DNA of 64,000 nt from Chryseobacterium turcicum (GCF_021010565.1 NZ_JAJNAY010000001.1:310001-374000); one strand, 5' to 3'. Shown: positions 37,523 to 45,543, counted from the stretch's first letter. Notes: a model not told the origin generated them from the letters alone. A program made the numbers and translations.

Positions 37523-37613
37523 TTTTTGAACCTTTGAACCTTTTAAATACTAACAGCTTCATTATTAGCATTTAACGAATGTTTCAAAAGTTCATTTAAG
37601 TTCAAAAGGTTCA
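37523..37613. repeat. GAAC/GTTC inverted-repeat cluster, site 1
   Basis: TTTTTGAACCTTTGAACC on the left faces AAAAGTTCA, AAGTTCAAAAGGTTCA on the right, with about 45 bases between. GAAC units are 8 bases apart on the left and 9-10 on the right. Similar clusters lie at 44618 and 54370 and none was seen outside the element. This suggests a binding site of an element-encoded protein, perhaps in replication or excision. Confidence 0.6.
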
Positions 37614-37861
37614 TTCATTACGTTTGCTTCATCAAAAACCTAAGCAAGTTCATAAAAACGGATTTCCGTTACTTTTAAATATACGAATTTGGTACATTTT
37701 GATAAACCTGCAAATCTGCACTTTTATAATATCGTTTTTGGCGACATTTAAACACACGGGATTCCGGGTATTTAGTTTTCCATAAAGTTGTGGGAAACCT
37801 GCTCCACATAATTGTGGCTGAGGTTGTTCATAACTCTATTATTAACCTCATCAAATACGAC

Positions 37862-37970
37862 TGTCCAAAATTGGACAAACGTTTGCTTGCCCAAAATGGC
37901 AAGCATTCTTTTAGCTCGTCCAATTCGTCCGATTTTGACCTGCTACGAATAATTTTCGTAGTAGCTTTTT
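37862..37970. repeat. Row of three hairpins in the left gene-free region
   Basis: TGTCCAA-AA-TTGGACA (37862-37877), TGCTTGCC with GGCAAGCA (37884-37905) and CTACGAA with TTCGTAG (37943-37961) follow each other; the last has a T tract like a terminator. No plausible coding frame runs through them. Together they look like a structured RNA or a multi-stem DNA site. Confidence 0.5.
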
Positions 37971-38132
37971 AGGCGTTCAGTTCGTTCGATTCTGATAATA
38001 TCTAAATGGTGAGAATTCAGCCTATTTAAAAAATGTTGTAAGTGATGTTGTAAATATTTTCTGAATATTATAATCTTCAAAATTATGATAATGAAGAAAA
38101 TTAGATTCACTCCTCTCAATGACGACTGATTT

Positions 38133-38750
38133 ACGCGCGCGTATGGACTCCGATAATTCAACGAGGAAAATTCTTCCTTTTTTTATTTTACTCCGGATTG
38201 ATAAAAATATCAAAACGATCATTGCGCGCGTAGTGACTGCCCAAAAACCTTCAATATCCCATAAATACGGAAATATCCGCTTTTATGAAATCTCATTCAC
38301 GCGCATACGTGTAGTGATAGGTAAAAAATCTCTGAACGGTAATAAAATCAGGATTCCTCACACATGCATAATGACTTCCAAAAAATCGGATGAAACCTAA
38401 TAAACATTCGATTTCCTTCGCACGCGTTGTGACCTCGAAAAAATCTTGCCGACCCTGATAAAACAAGGAAATCATGTATTCATACAAAAGTGGCATTTAC
38501 GCGCACGTTATGACCTGAATAAAATCTTCACAGCATCATTTCGCGCGCGTACGTTGTGATATGGAAAAAATCTTCAGAGCTTTATTTTAACCGGTTCCAT
38601 ACATGTAAGAAAACTTACTTTTATCTCGCGTGTATTGTGACTTCCAAAAAATCTAAAGAAGTACCATAAATACGGGAAAAGTCGTTTTTATGAAATAGGT
38701 GTTTTCAAGGATGCTCGCGCCTGCGTGTATGACCTCCCAAAAACCTTTAG
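38133..38750. repeat. Array of about nine degenerate repeats with GCGCG heads
   Basis: Core positions are about 38133, 38223, 38299, 38359, 38419, 38500, 38542, 38625 and 38714, so the spacing varies from 42 to 90 bases. Each unit has a CG-rich alternating head (for example CGCGCGCGT), then a TGACCTCC-like block and an AAAAAATCT block. Units 2 and 8 also share a downstream 34-base block (38258-38291 and 38663-38696) shaped like a hairpin with CATAAA and TTTATG arms. CG-rich heads are striking in such AT-rich DNA. The rest of the gene-free region 37405-38813 shows only the terminator, site 1 and the hairpins. Confidence 0.7.
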
Positions 38751-38813
38751 AATGCACTGAGCGCAATTTTGCTTTCAGTGTGCTAAATCTCTTTTTAATT
38801 GTATTTTTGCTGT

Positions 38814-39224
38814 ATGGATATATTAATAACAAAAGAATCAATGCAGAAGATTAAGACAACCGTTTTATCTGAACTGCCATTAAATGATGATCGAAAATCT
38901 TTTCTGGATAGTAGATTAACAATTGATAATCTTTTTATTTCCCTAAATAGTTTTACTACAAATCAAGAATATAACGCAAACTTATTTGTAGAGCTTAATT
39001 CGCCTGATTTTGGCACTGCTGAAGGATTTGTGAAATACGCAAATAATCGAATCGTATTAGCTGCAATGGCTGAAACTGTTGAAGCTGATAAAGAAATGAG
39101 GCTATCTCTTAATGGTCTATCAAATGAAGATCAAACAAATATTCTTATCGAGTTAAAAACAGATCCTGAAATCGATATCAAAAATTCTCTAATTTCCGAT
39201 ACATTAGAAGATAGATTGCTTTAA
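38814..39224 (+). CDS. Acidic protein of unknown function within the repeats
   Basis: The 136-residue protein starts at the ATG at 38814. It is acidic and mostly helical (LPLNDDRKSFLDSRLTIDNL, AMAETVEADKEMRLSL) with no signal peptide or membrane helix. No family is recognised. It is the only gene inside the repeat-rich left end, with a strong terminator 26 bases behind it. Repeat units lie on both sides. Confidence 0.65.
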   Translation: MDILITKESMQKIKTTVLSELPLNDDRKSFLDSRLTIDNLFISLNSFTTNQEYNANLFVELNSPDFGTAEGFVKYANNRIVLAAMAETVEADKEMRLSLNGLSNEDQTNILIELKTDPEIDIKNSLISDTLEDRLL

Positions 39225-39249
39225 TTCCAAAAAATTTTAGTAGCGAAAG

Positions 39250-39275
39250 AGGACAGCGGAAAATTCCGCTGTCCT
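39250..39275 (+). terminator. Strong hairpin after the 136-residue gene
   Basis: AGGACAGCGGAA pairs perfectly with TTCCGCTGTCCT across two bases, followed by AAATTTCTTTTTT. Confidence 0.75.
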
Positions 39276-39287
39276 AAATTTCTTTTT

Positions 39288-39474
39288 TATGGACTCTAAA
39301 AACCTATCATATCGATTCCTTAAAATTATGGAACCGGTTAAAGGGGTGTGCGGAAATATCCGCAGACTTATGTTCTTTTTATGGAGTCCGATAATTCAAC
39401 CAAAGCTAATTTACTTCCGTTAAGAAGGTTTGGACATTTTTGTCCAGAAGTCCAAACATGGAGTCCGATAATTC
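39288..39474. repeat. Three headless relatives of the repeat units
   Basis: TATGGACTCTAAAAACCT (39288-39305), TATGGAGTCCGATAATTCAAC (39380-39400, one difference from 38142-38162 in the array) and CATGGAGTCCGATAATTC (39457-39474) each lie after a hairpin: 39250-39275, TGCGGA with TCCGCA near 39349-39364, and TGGAC with GTCCA near 39431-39445. The CG-rich heads are missing. Confidence 0.6.
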
Positions 39475-39475
39475 T

Positions 39476-40045
39476 TTACTCATACTCTCTCCGGGATATT
39501 ATTCCGTCATTAAACCATTTTTCATCCCTGATTTTTGCTGCTTTAAGTAATCTTGCGTATTTCTTTGTGGGAACGCCTTTGTAATGTGTTTTAAGATGCT
39601 TATTAAACATTACATTAAATGGGTATTCACTGAGGGCAAAATCATATTCTCTTTGCTGCTTAGAGTAGGTTTGTTTTTCATAAAAAAGATCAGGAAAAGC
39701 AGTTCTATGAGCAAAAACACCATTAAAAAGGTGCAATTTCCTGCCTGTTTTACCCGTTTTTGGGCAAATAAAGAACCATAAAAGACCATTTCCGAGGTTT
39801 GAAGGCTTAGAAATCAGCTCAATATTATAAGCTTTGCTCTCTCCGTTTCCTAAAACGTATGATATTTTTATCAATCCTGAAAACTCTCTCACAACAATTT
39901 CAAATCCGATAGATCCAGTTTTAGAACCGTTCACTTTGAAATTTAAAGTTCCAATATTATACGTATTCGGCAATAAAATTTTATTTGCAATCAAGCTTTT
40001 AATTGTCAACTGCTTTACGGTTTCAACTGTATCTGTAAATCTCAT
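39476..40045 (-). CDS. Unknown protein with CP-x-TG-x3-RKL motif
   Basis: The 189-residue protein has a beta-rich first half and the segment LWFFICPKTGKTGRKLHLF in the middle. This resembles the CP-x-TG-x-x-x-RKLYL motif found in phage and transposon proteins, though only one cysteine is present. The C-terminus is helical and basic (KTHYKGVPTKKYARLLKAA). It is convergent with the early left-end gene and ends right at the last repeat unit. Function unknown. Confidence 0.65.
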   Translation of the reverse strand: MRFTDTVETVKQLTIKSLIANKILLPNTYNIGTLNFKVNGSKTGSIGFEIVVREFSGLIKISYVLGNGESKAYNIELISKPSNLGNGLLWFFICPKTGKTGRKLHLFNGVFAHRTAFPDLFYEKQTYSKQQREYDFALSEYPFNVMFNKHLKTHYKGVPTKKYARLLKAAKIRDEKWFNDGIISRREYE

Positions 40046-40096
40046 AGGTTATATTGAGCCTAAATTATTAAGGAACTTTGTATTTTATATTAACTA

Positions 40097-40636
40097 TTAC
40101 CATTCTTCGGACTTTGATAAATAATCTTTCAGATCAGTAACGAATTTATTTACGTTAGTGTTTGATACTTCAAAATAATTTTTCAGGGAAATCTTTCCTG
40201 TCTTATCAAATATTGATTTTCCAGAGAATGAGTTACCGCCGGTGAGATAAACTGCGCTGCTTGTCGGCTTGGTCGGGTCGAAATGATCTAATATAGGTTT
40301 AACCATTATTTTACCGTCCTTAAAATTCAATTCATAGACTATCATCATCAAAGACATAAGTGAGCCTCCTATTCTGGTGCCAGGTGCAGTGGTTCTGATT
40401 TTAATAAAAGAATATTCCACCTCATTTAATCCATCGCTTTTTAAATTCTCAAATTTTGTTTGAACAAAGATTTTAGTTTTATCAAATAGCTGCTTTTGGC
40501 TCATTTCCGGATATTCCAATACAATGTAATTTTTAGAATCATCATCTTTATTTACGAAGTTATTCGGAGTTAAAATAAATTCCTGAGCAATAGCCATATT
40601 AAAAGTAAACAGCGAAAGCAATAATAATTTTTTCAT
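40097..40636 (-). CDS. Secreted protein, DUF4468-like
   Basis: The 179-residue protein has a signal peptide (MKKLLLLSLFTFNMAIAQ). The segment SQKQLFDKTKIFVQTKF and the alternating strands after it (VEYSFIKIR, VYELNFKDGKIMV) resemble the DUF4468 TBP-like fold common in exported Bacteroidota proteins. It is cargo-like: nothing in phage biology needs it, so it may be a host-benefit gene. It lies next to the repressor in the same direction and may be expressed in the integrated state. Confidence 0.65.
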   Translation of the reverse strand: MKKLLLLSLFTFNMAIAQEFILTPNNFVNKDDDSKNYIVLEYPEMSQKQLFDKTKIFVQTKFENLKSDGLNEVEYSFIKIRTTAPGTRIGGSLMSLMMIVYELNFKDGKIMVKPILDHFDPTKPTSSAVYLTGGNSFSGKSIFDKTGKISLKNYFEVSNTNVNKFVTDLKDYLSKSEEW

Positions 40637-40739
40637 GTTACAAATTTTGCTCTAAAATAATGCTTTTCATTTACTGAGAATTACGGTTTTCTCCATCTGT
40701 GAAAAAAAAGTTCTTTTCGAGGCTACATTTTTCTACATT

Positions 40740-41027
40740 TCATACATTATCCGGATCGTCAACTATAATTTCACCAATATTTTTATAGGTTCCATCCTCT
40801 CTCTGAACGAATATTTTTTCAGATAGCTTCTTTTTAGTTGGAATGAATAAATCCCGAACATCTACATCTAATGTTTTCGCAATTGAAAGAAGTAATTCTT
40901 TTCGAGGCAAACTATCACCTTTTGTAAGATTTGTTATTGATGCCTCAGTAACATTTACCAATTCGGCTAATTTTTTACCGGTCATGTTTTTTTCTTTCAA
41001 AATTTCTCTAAGTCTTAAAATCTGCAT
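40740..41027 (-). CDS. XRE-family repressor
   Basis: The 95-residue protein has a helix-turn-helix (LAELVNVTEASITNLTKGDSLP, with TGKKLAELVN and ASITNLTKG as key parts) at about 15-45 and a short C-terminal tail (IFVQREDGTYKNIGEIIV). It is divergent from the early operon at 41191, across a region with repeated TTATAGT sites. This is the layout of a phage-type control switch: it probably represses the early operon and itself. The tail is too short for a LexA-type cleavage domain. Confidence 0.85.
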   Translation of the reverse strand: MQILRLREILKEKNMTGKKLAELVNVTEASITNLTKGDSLPRKELLLSIAKTLDVDVRDLFIPTKKKLSEKIFVQREDGTYKNIGEIIVDDPDNV

Positions 41028-41049
41028 GAATAAAGTGTTTGTTGTTGTG

Positions 41050-41168
41050 CAAAGATATAAAATTATAGTTAAAGTATAATTATTTTGAAAATAATTAAAG
41101 TTTTATTTGGTAGTTATTATAGTTTGTCTTACATTTGTATCAAAGAAAAGATAGTTACACTATAATTT
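41050..41168. promoter_or_regulatory. Divergent control region with repeated TTATAGT sites
   Basis: The early promoter is TTTG at 41106-41109 and TACATTTG at 41130-41137, 20 bases apart. The repressor promoter has TATCTTTG on the minus strand at 41050-41057. Candidate operators are ATTATA-N7-TATAAT (41062-41080), ATTATAGTT near 41115, and ATAGT-TAC-ACTAT (41151-41163). Their position around both promoters suits binding by the XRE protein. Confidence 0.65.
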
Positions 41169-41190
41169 AACAACTTAAAAGTAAGAAATA

Positions 41191-41856
41191 ATGGCAACAA
41201 TATCAACTTCAAGAGCAGAAAAAATCGCAAGAAACATTAACGCAATGGACGTGAATTTTAGCTACAGCGATGATATGAGAACTTACAGATTCTTTTCAAA
41301 ATTAGAAAAGCAACTGAGAGAAATTCTTTCTACACTTTCTCAAGAAGATAAATTAATGATCGCTCAATTATGTAACGATGCTGAAGCCGCATTTTTCGGA
41401 CTTAACAAAGAAGAATTAACAAAAACAGAAGATATGAAAACACCTACTACATCATTCAGAAAAACAGTAATGCTTAGAGCTTACCACATTATGGCCACAA
41501 CTGGTAAAGAATGGGCTATCTGTCTAAAGAAGGCTTGGCAACTTTACCGCCTCAACAAAGAAATGCACAAAGGCGAAGTTACTTTCTACTTTGAGAAAAA
41601 AGATGGTTCGCTTAGAAAAGCAGTAGGCAGTTTGAAAATGGATTCTATCAACTACGAATTTAAAACAGACAATCAGCCGAAAGTAACAACTTTTACATAT
41701 TTCGATATCGAAGCAAATTCTTTCAGAAGTTTTAAAATTGAAAACTTCATGATGGTAGAGCAGCCGAGAACCCCAGAAGTGAAAGCAACTGCAGTTCTAA
41801 AGAAAACACCTGCGAAATTAATTAGAATCAGAAGAACACACCTTAAAAGCGCATAG
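41191..41856 (+). CDS. SH3-like barrel (DUF2693-type) protein, early operon
   Basis: The 221-residue basic protein has a helical first half. Then GEVTFYFEKKDGSLRKAVGSL and FTYFDIEANSFRSFKIENF follow; these match the DUF2693/SH3 beta-barrel proteins common on Bacteroidota mobile elements. Their role is unknown but the pattern suggests binding of nucleic acid. It is the first gene after the early promoter, and a chain of small genes follows. Confidence 0.75.
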   Translation: MATISTSRAEKIARNINAMDVNFSYSDDMRTYRFFSKLEKQLREILSTLSQEDKLMIAQLCNDAEAAFFGLNKEELTKTEDMKTPTTSFRKTVMLRAYHIMATTGKEWAICLKKAWQLYRLNKEMHKGEVTFYFEKKDGSLRKAVGSLKMDSINYEFKTDNQPKVTTFTYFDIEANSFRSFKIENFMMVEQPRTPEVKATAVLKKTPAKLIRIRRTHLKSA

Positions 41857-41858
41857 AA

Positions 41859-42098
41859 ATGGAAAAACACCAGTGTATTATTATTGAAATGCAGAACGGG
41901 GCTTATTTATCTTATCTCAAACTTTGTGAAAGTCTAAAAGAAGCCCCCAGAGCTGAAATATACGATCAGATAAACGATTGCAAAGACAGTAAAAAACTAT
42001 ATCAAATTACAGTCTTTATAGAGAATGAAAGAAAAGCATTCGAAAATAGAACGCCACCAAAACACGCAAATTTCTTCACTAAATTATTTAAACTTTAA
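41859..42098 (+). CDS. Small early-operon protein, unknown
   Basis: The 79-residue protein begins with EKHQCIIIEMQNGAYLSYLK and ends with HANFFTKLFKL. It starts two bases after the previous stop, so it is translated with it. No family is recognised. Confidence 0.6.
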   Translation: MEKHQCIIIEMQNGAYLSYLKLCESLKEAPRAEIYDQINDCKDSKKLYQITVFIENERKAFENRTPPKHANFFTKLFKL

Positions 42099-42110
42099 AA
42101 ATATAAGATC

Positions 42111-42590
42111 ATGAATACAAATACATTACCTACAAATACAGCGACTCAAAAAAGATTAAGCGCATATCAAAGTGAAATCAAGCCAATTTATAATAATGCT
42201 CAATTCTCTTTCTCAATGTTGGTATTTTGTCAGCAATTAATTACTTCGCTTTATGATTGCAAGTTAACCACAAAAGCAGAATATGATCAGTTTATGGTTG
42301 ATATGTTTTATTCTTCAAAAGCAATAGATGAAAATCTGCAATCAAAGTACATGACAGATTCAATAATTGAACTTACAATTTTACTTTCAGAAGCAAAAAC
42401 GCTTTACGAAATGGGTTCACTCTCTTACAGCGAATATCTATCAATGTTTTTAACTGTTAAAGGCAAATTTCAACAGAAATTCAAGCTGTTATCAAAAACA
42501 TACTTAGTCCACCTTAGTGAAATGAGCAAGGCTAATTCAAGTCGTATTAATAAACTACGGGCATCTTTTGCCACACTAAACGATAACTAA
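42111..42590 (+). CDS. Helical early-operon protein, unknown
   Basis: The 159-residue protein is almost all helical (SFSMLVFCQQLITSLYDC, TKAEYDQFMVDMFYSSK, SYSEYLSMFLTVKGKF). It ends TAA, whose last base starts the next gene. Together with the next two genes it makes a row of helical proteins with similar composition (many Tyr, Ser, Lys), perhaps diverged copies. Function unknown. Confidence 0.65.
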   Translation: MNTNTLPTNTATQKRLSAYQSEIKPIYNNAQFSFSMLVFCQQLITSLYDCKLTTKAEYDQFMVDMFYSSKAIDENLQSKYMTDSIIELTILLSEAKTLYEMGSLSYSEYLSMFLTVKGKFQQKFKLLSKTYLVHLSEMSKANSSRINKLRASFATLNDN

Positions 42591-42883
42591 TGAAAAAAGC
42601 TTCAAAAATATCTGAGTACAAAAGACTATCTGCAATTATTGAAGCGAATAAAAGCCATTACGATAACGATTTGATTGATTTAAAAGAGTATTACACAAAT
42701 TTTATAACCGTTATTGAGTACATAGACTGGCTTTTAAGTAAAATCATTTTGTTTTACAATCGGTATGATGATATAGAAATATCTGTCCCGGCACTGCGTG
42801 AAATTATCAGCTCACTAAACGATCACCTAAATAAAATAAATCATGAATCAGACAAAAAATATCTCAAGAGAAGAAAGTATTGA
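42590..42883 (+). CDS. Helical early-operon protein, unknown
   Basis: The 97-residue protein is helical (DLIDLKEYYTNFITVIEYID, LLSKIILFYNRYDDI). The start shares a base with the previous stop (TAATG), and its end overlaps the next gene by 41 bases, as in compact phage operons. No family is recognised. Confidence 0.6.
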   Translation: MKKASKISEYKRLSAIIEANKSHYDNDLIDLKEYYTNFITVIEYIDWLLSKIILFYNRYDDIEISVPALREIISSLNDHLNKINHESDKKYLKRRKY

Positions 42884-43214
42884 TATTATACATGATAATA
42901 TTCTTTTTACAGCATTCAAAAGACAGCTAATTGATGTATCAAATTTAATAGGCGGCACGAATCAGCATAAAACCGAAATACTAAACATGACAGTATTTGA
43001 AACGCTTCTTTTTAAGATGATGACAAAAGATGAAATGATACAAAATTTAGAGAAGCAAATTTGCGAATTATTGAAAAAGGTTTTTGAAAAGCGGATCAAC
43101 CTTTATTCATACAGTCAGATAATTAACATCGATCAGCTACAATTAGCAGAAGAGATATACAATGAATGGATAAAAGCCTTAACAACTTTTAGAAACAATC
43201 ATAAAGCAGCTTAA
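42843..43214 (+). CDS. Helical early-operon protein, unknown
   Basis: The 123-residue helical protein has ESIDIIHDNILFTAFKRQL and NLEKQICELLKKVFEKR. It overlaps the previous gene by 41 bases in another frame. No family is recognised. Confidence 0.6.
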   Translation: MNQTKNISREESIDIIHDNILFTAFKRQLIDVSNLIGGTNQHKTEILNMTVFETLLFKMMTKDEMIQNLEKQICELLKKVFEKRINLYSYSQIINIDQLQLAEEIYNEWIKALTTFRNNHKAA

Positions 43215-43221
43215 AAACATT

Positions 43222-43296
43222 TTGCCCTTTGAACCTTCATAATAATTTTTTAATCAGTCTTGCAGGCGTTGAGAATAATAGAATTACAAAGGGCAA
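43222..43296 (+). repeat. Inverted repeat TTGCCCTTTG between early genes
   Basis: TTGCCCTTTG (43222-43231) and CAAAGGGCAA (43287-43296) form a perfect 10-bp stem enclosing 55 bases. It sits in the only long gap of the early operon and could be an RNA processing or control structure. The left arm also contains a GAACCTT motif directly after it. Confidence 0.5.
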
Positions 43297-43319
43297 TTTT
43301 AATCAAAAAATAAGAAATC

Positions 43320-43727
43320 ATGACAGTTCAATTCACAACACATAGAGGCGATAAAGTAGCCTTAAAAATGGTTAATGGCAATCAGATCAAAGTTTCCCTT
43401 AAAAACACAAACACGTTTCTCAATGAGAGTGATCTTACAAAATTAGAACAATCGATTTATAAAATACAAAAGAATTTTGACGCCGTATATTTTGCTGATC
43501 TGCAGACTTGCCGACGTACGTATTCAAAAAAAGTAATAGAGAAGTTTTCAGATGAAAGACTTTTTTCATTAGCCAGGTTTAACGATAAAAATCCTCCATA
43601 CTTTAAAACTTTCACTCTAAATCTAAGAACTGAATTATTTAAACGTCACGGATTACCGAAAGCAAATTACAAATTGACTTTTAAGCAGAAGTCATTTCTT
43701 TTTGCAAATGGACTCAAAAGAAACTAA
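43320..43727 (+). CDS. Basic early-operon protein, unknown
   Basis: The 135-residue basic protein has beta strands first (VQFTTHRGDKVALKMVNGNQIKV) and helices later (FSDERLFSLARFND). It may bind nucleic acid, but no family is recognised. It follows the hairpin gap. Confidence 0.6.
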   Translation: MTVQFTTHRGDKVALKMVNGNQIKVSLKNTNTFLNESDLTKLEQSIYKIQKNFDAVYFADLQTCRRTYSKKVIEKFSDERLFSLARFNDKNPPYFKTFTLNLRTELFKRHGLPKANYKLTFKQKSFLFANGLKRN

Positions 43728-43747
43728 TAATCACTAAAATAAAACTT

Positions 43748-44404
43748 ATGAATATTTTAATAGGCTGGTGCCAAGATTGCAAAGGCATCAAAATCGCAAT
43801 GCCGGATTCGTATAAGAAGAATAGAGCAAGCTTTGAAATTATCGATGATTTAAAAGGCGATTGTGGCGATGATCTCACAACATCAAAGACAGTTTTTAAT
43901 CGTATAAGCAAGCAAAATGATTTAATAATCAGAACAATGTCTCTCGATGAATTTTCAAAATGGAACGCGCATATTTGTGGCTGTACAAAGATTTGTAAAA
44001 AAGTAAAAACCTTTGATGATGCATGTTTGATTTTAGGCATCGAAAATACGATACCAGATTATTCATTTCTACCTCAATTAATAAAAGTTAGAATGATAGC
44101 CATGTATAAACTTATCATTGTCACAAAGGCATTAAATGAAGGTTGGGAACCTCAATATGAAAATCAAAAAAATTACTGCGCTTATTATCCAACCGGCTTT
44201 TATAATTCAGATCAAGAATTTCCTCATCATCATGAATTCGGGTGCGATGATTCTTATAAAATTTCAAACATAGATTATAACGGCGGTGTTCTGTTAATGT
44301 TTAAAGATTTTGGTCTGGCGGATTATGCAGGCGTACAATTTAGAGACTTATATTTGGATTTATATCAATACCCAGAATCATACTTGAATCGTTATCAAAA
44401 ATAA
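43748..44404 (+). CDS. Conserved Bacteroidota phage-type protein
   Basis: The 218-residue protein has two parts. The first has paired cysteines (GWCQDCKG and HICGCTKICKK), a possible metal site. The second has DDACLILGI, KLIIVTKALNEGWEPQYENQKN, YYPTGFYN and FKDFGLADYAGVQFRDLY, the pattern of a conserved protein of Bacteroidota phages and prophages with no known function. It is the last gene of the early block. Confidence 0.75.
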   Translation: MNILIGWCQDCKGIKIAMPDSYKKNRASFEIIDDLKGDCGDDLTTSKTVFNRISKQNDLIIRTMSLDEFSKWNAHICGCTKICKKVKTFDDACLILGIENTIPDYSFLPQLIKVRMIAMYKLIIVTKALNEGWEPQYENQKNYCAYYPTGFYNSDQEFPHHHEFGCDDSYKISNIDYNGGVLLMFKDFGLADYAGVQFRDLYLDLYQYPESYLNRYQK

Positions 44405-44409
44405 TCTAT

Positions 44410-44438
44410 AAAACCCTTTTCAAGCGAGAAGGGTTTTT
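44410..44438 (+). terminator. Terminator of the early block
   Basis: AAACCCTT pairs with AAGGGTTT and is followed by TT after the last early gene. It lies six bases after the stop. Confidence 0.75.
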
Positions 44439-44617
44439 AATTTTTCCCATTCAGGACATAATTAAATACATATCATTTGTTATGTAACATATTTAGAAGT
44501 GGGATTTTAGCACTACTGAGTTTTTGATGAGGTATTCACCAAATTAGGTGAAAACTCTAATACGGGAAATTTCATACGTTCACCATAAGGGTGAACCCTG
44601 ACTATAATTTGTCGGTC

Positions 44618-44709
44618 TTTTTGAACTTCTGAACCTTTATAGGCTTAAATGCATGAATAACAGTGTTTTAACAAAATTATAAAAGTTCAATTGATGTCAG
44701 AAGGTTCAT
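44618..44709. repeat. GAAC/GTTC inverted-repeat cluster, site 2
   Basis: TTTTTGAACTTCTGAACC faces AAAAGTTCAA and AAGGTTCA with about 40 bases between; the GAAC units are 8 bases apart, as at site 1. It lies in the 556-base gap (44405-44960) between the two convergent blocks. The gap also holds two terminators and the palindrome TGCCCAA-TT-TTGGGCA at 44881-44896, and no gene. Confidence 0.6.
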
Positions 44710-44931
44710 TTGCAACTGTGGAGAACCTCAAATTCTATACGTGTAACTTTAGATTCACACATTTTCAAAATCAAATTAACAGTTTAATTTTCACGTTAGA
44801 AATTAACGTATTAGTTTAATTGTACAATTTTTTATGTACATTTTAGATGCACGGATTTACGGGTATGTAAAAACTACCCTTGCCCAATTTTGGGCAGGCG
44901 TAAATATTCCGACAATTATTTACAAAATAAA

Positions 44932-44953
44932 AACCTCCCATTTCTGAGAGGCT
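44932..44953 (-). terminator. Terminator of the leftward block
   Basis: On the minus strand CCTCTC pairs with GGGAGG (one G-T pair) and is followed by TTTTTATTTT, 8 bases after the stop of the last leftward gene. Confidence 0.7.
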
Positions 44954-44960
44954 TAATAAC

Positions 44961-45539
44961 TTAATTTGAATCGTATCTTAAATTATTGGGAACATAGGCA
45001 GTTCCATCAATATTAAAGCGAATTAACCACGCTGAGGTAACTTGACCGATCTTTGTATGCTTTCTCAAATCTTCTGAAAATTGGTTCAAATCTTCTGCTA
45101 ATTTTAAATGTCGGTTGTAGAGTTCAATATCCTTTTCTTCGGAAATAAAATAACTGTGTAATCTTTCGATTTCTTCTTCAGCACCTTCTTTGACAAGTAT
45201 CTTTCCTTTTTTGCAATATACGTATGGAGAAAATATTGTGTTTCTTAATCCAGGATACAACGTTGAGAATAAACCAATATCTTCAACCCACGAAATATGC
45301 TCTTCTAATTGCTCCTTTTTTCTGAGCTTTTCACTTCTGGTGGATGCAATTTTTTCAATTGTATTTTCTGAAAAAGCCGATTGAATAAGAGAATTTATTT
45401 CATCATCTGTGAGCTCAACTTCTTCCTCTTTCCATAGTTCAAGAATATCTGTCATTACTGTTACAGTTCTCGTAATATTACTTGTATCGTCTGCAATCTT
45501 TAGATTGTTTGATGCTATTTTGATTTTTTGTGATTTCAT
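44961..45539 (-). CDS. Last gene of the tape-measure cluster, unknown
   Basis: The 192-residue protein is acidic and helical, with EEVELTDDEINSLIQSAFS and KLRKKEQLEEHISWVEDIG, and a C-terminal strand region (SAWLIRFNIDGTAYVP). It lies four bases after the 83-residue gene. No family is recognised. By position it is a possible accessory tail or tape-measure companion. Confidence 0.6.
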   Translation of the reverse strand: MKSQKIKIASNNLKIADDTSNITRTVTVMTDILELWKEEEVELTDDEINSLIQSAFSENTIEKIASTRSEKLRKKEQLEEHISWVEDIGLFSTLYPGLRNTIFSPYVYCKKGKILVKEGAEEEIERLHSYFISEEKDIELYNRHLKLAEDLNQFSEDLRKHTKIGQVTSAWLIRFNIDGTAYVPNNLRYDSN

Positions 45540-45543
45540 TATT

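Noticed and set aside
37790..37972. 60-residue reading frame in the left end of the element
   Set aside because: It is made of the hairpin palindromes and has no recognisable start context.
38119..38400. 93-residue reading frame inside the repeat array
   Set aside because: It and the minus-strand frames at 38022-38222 and 38293-38496 run through the repeats, have no protein-like composition and no promoter; they are chance frames in CG-rich units.
38133..38750. CRISPR array
   Set aside because: The units are too different from each other, their spacing varies from 42 to 90 bases, there is no constant repeat, and no cas gene is in the window.
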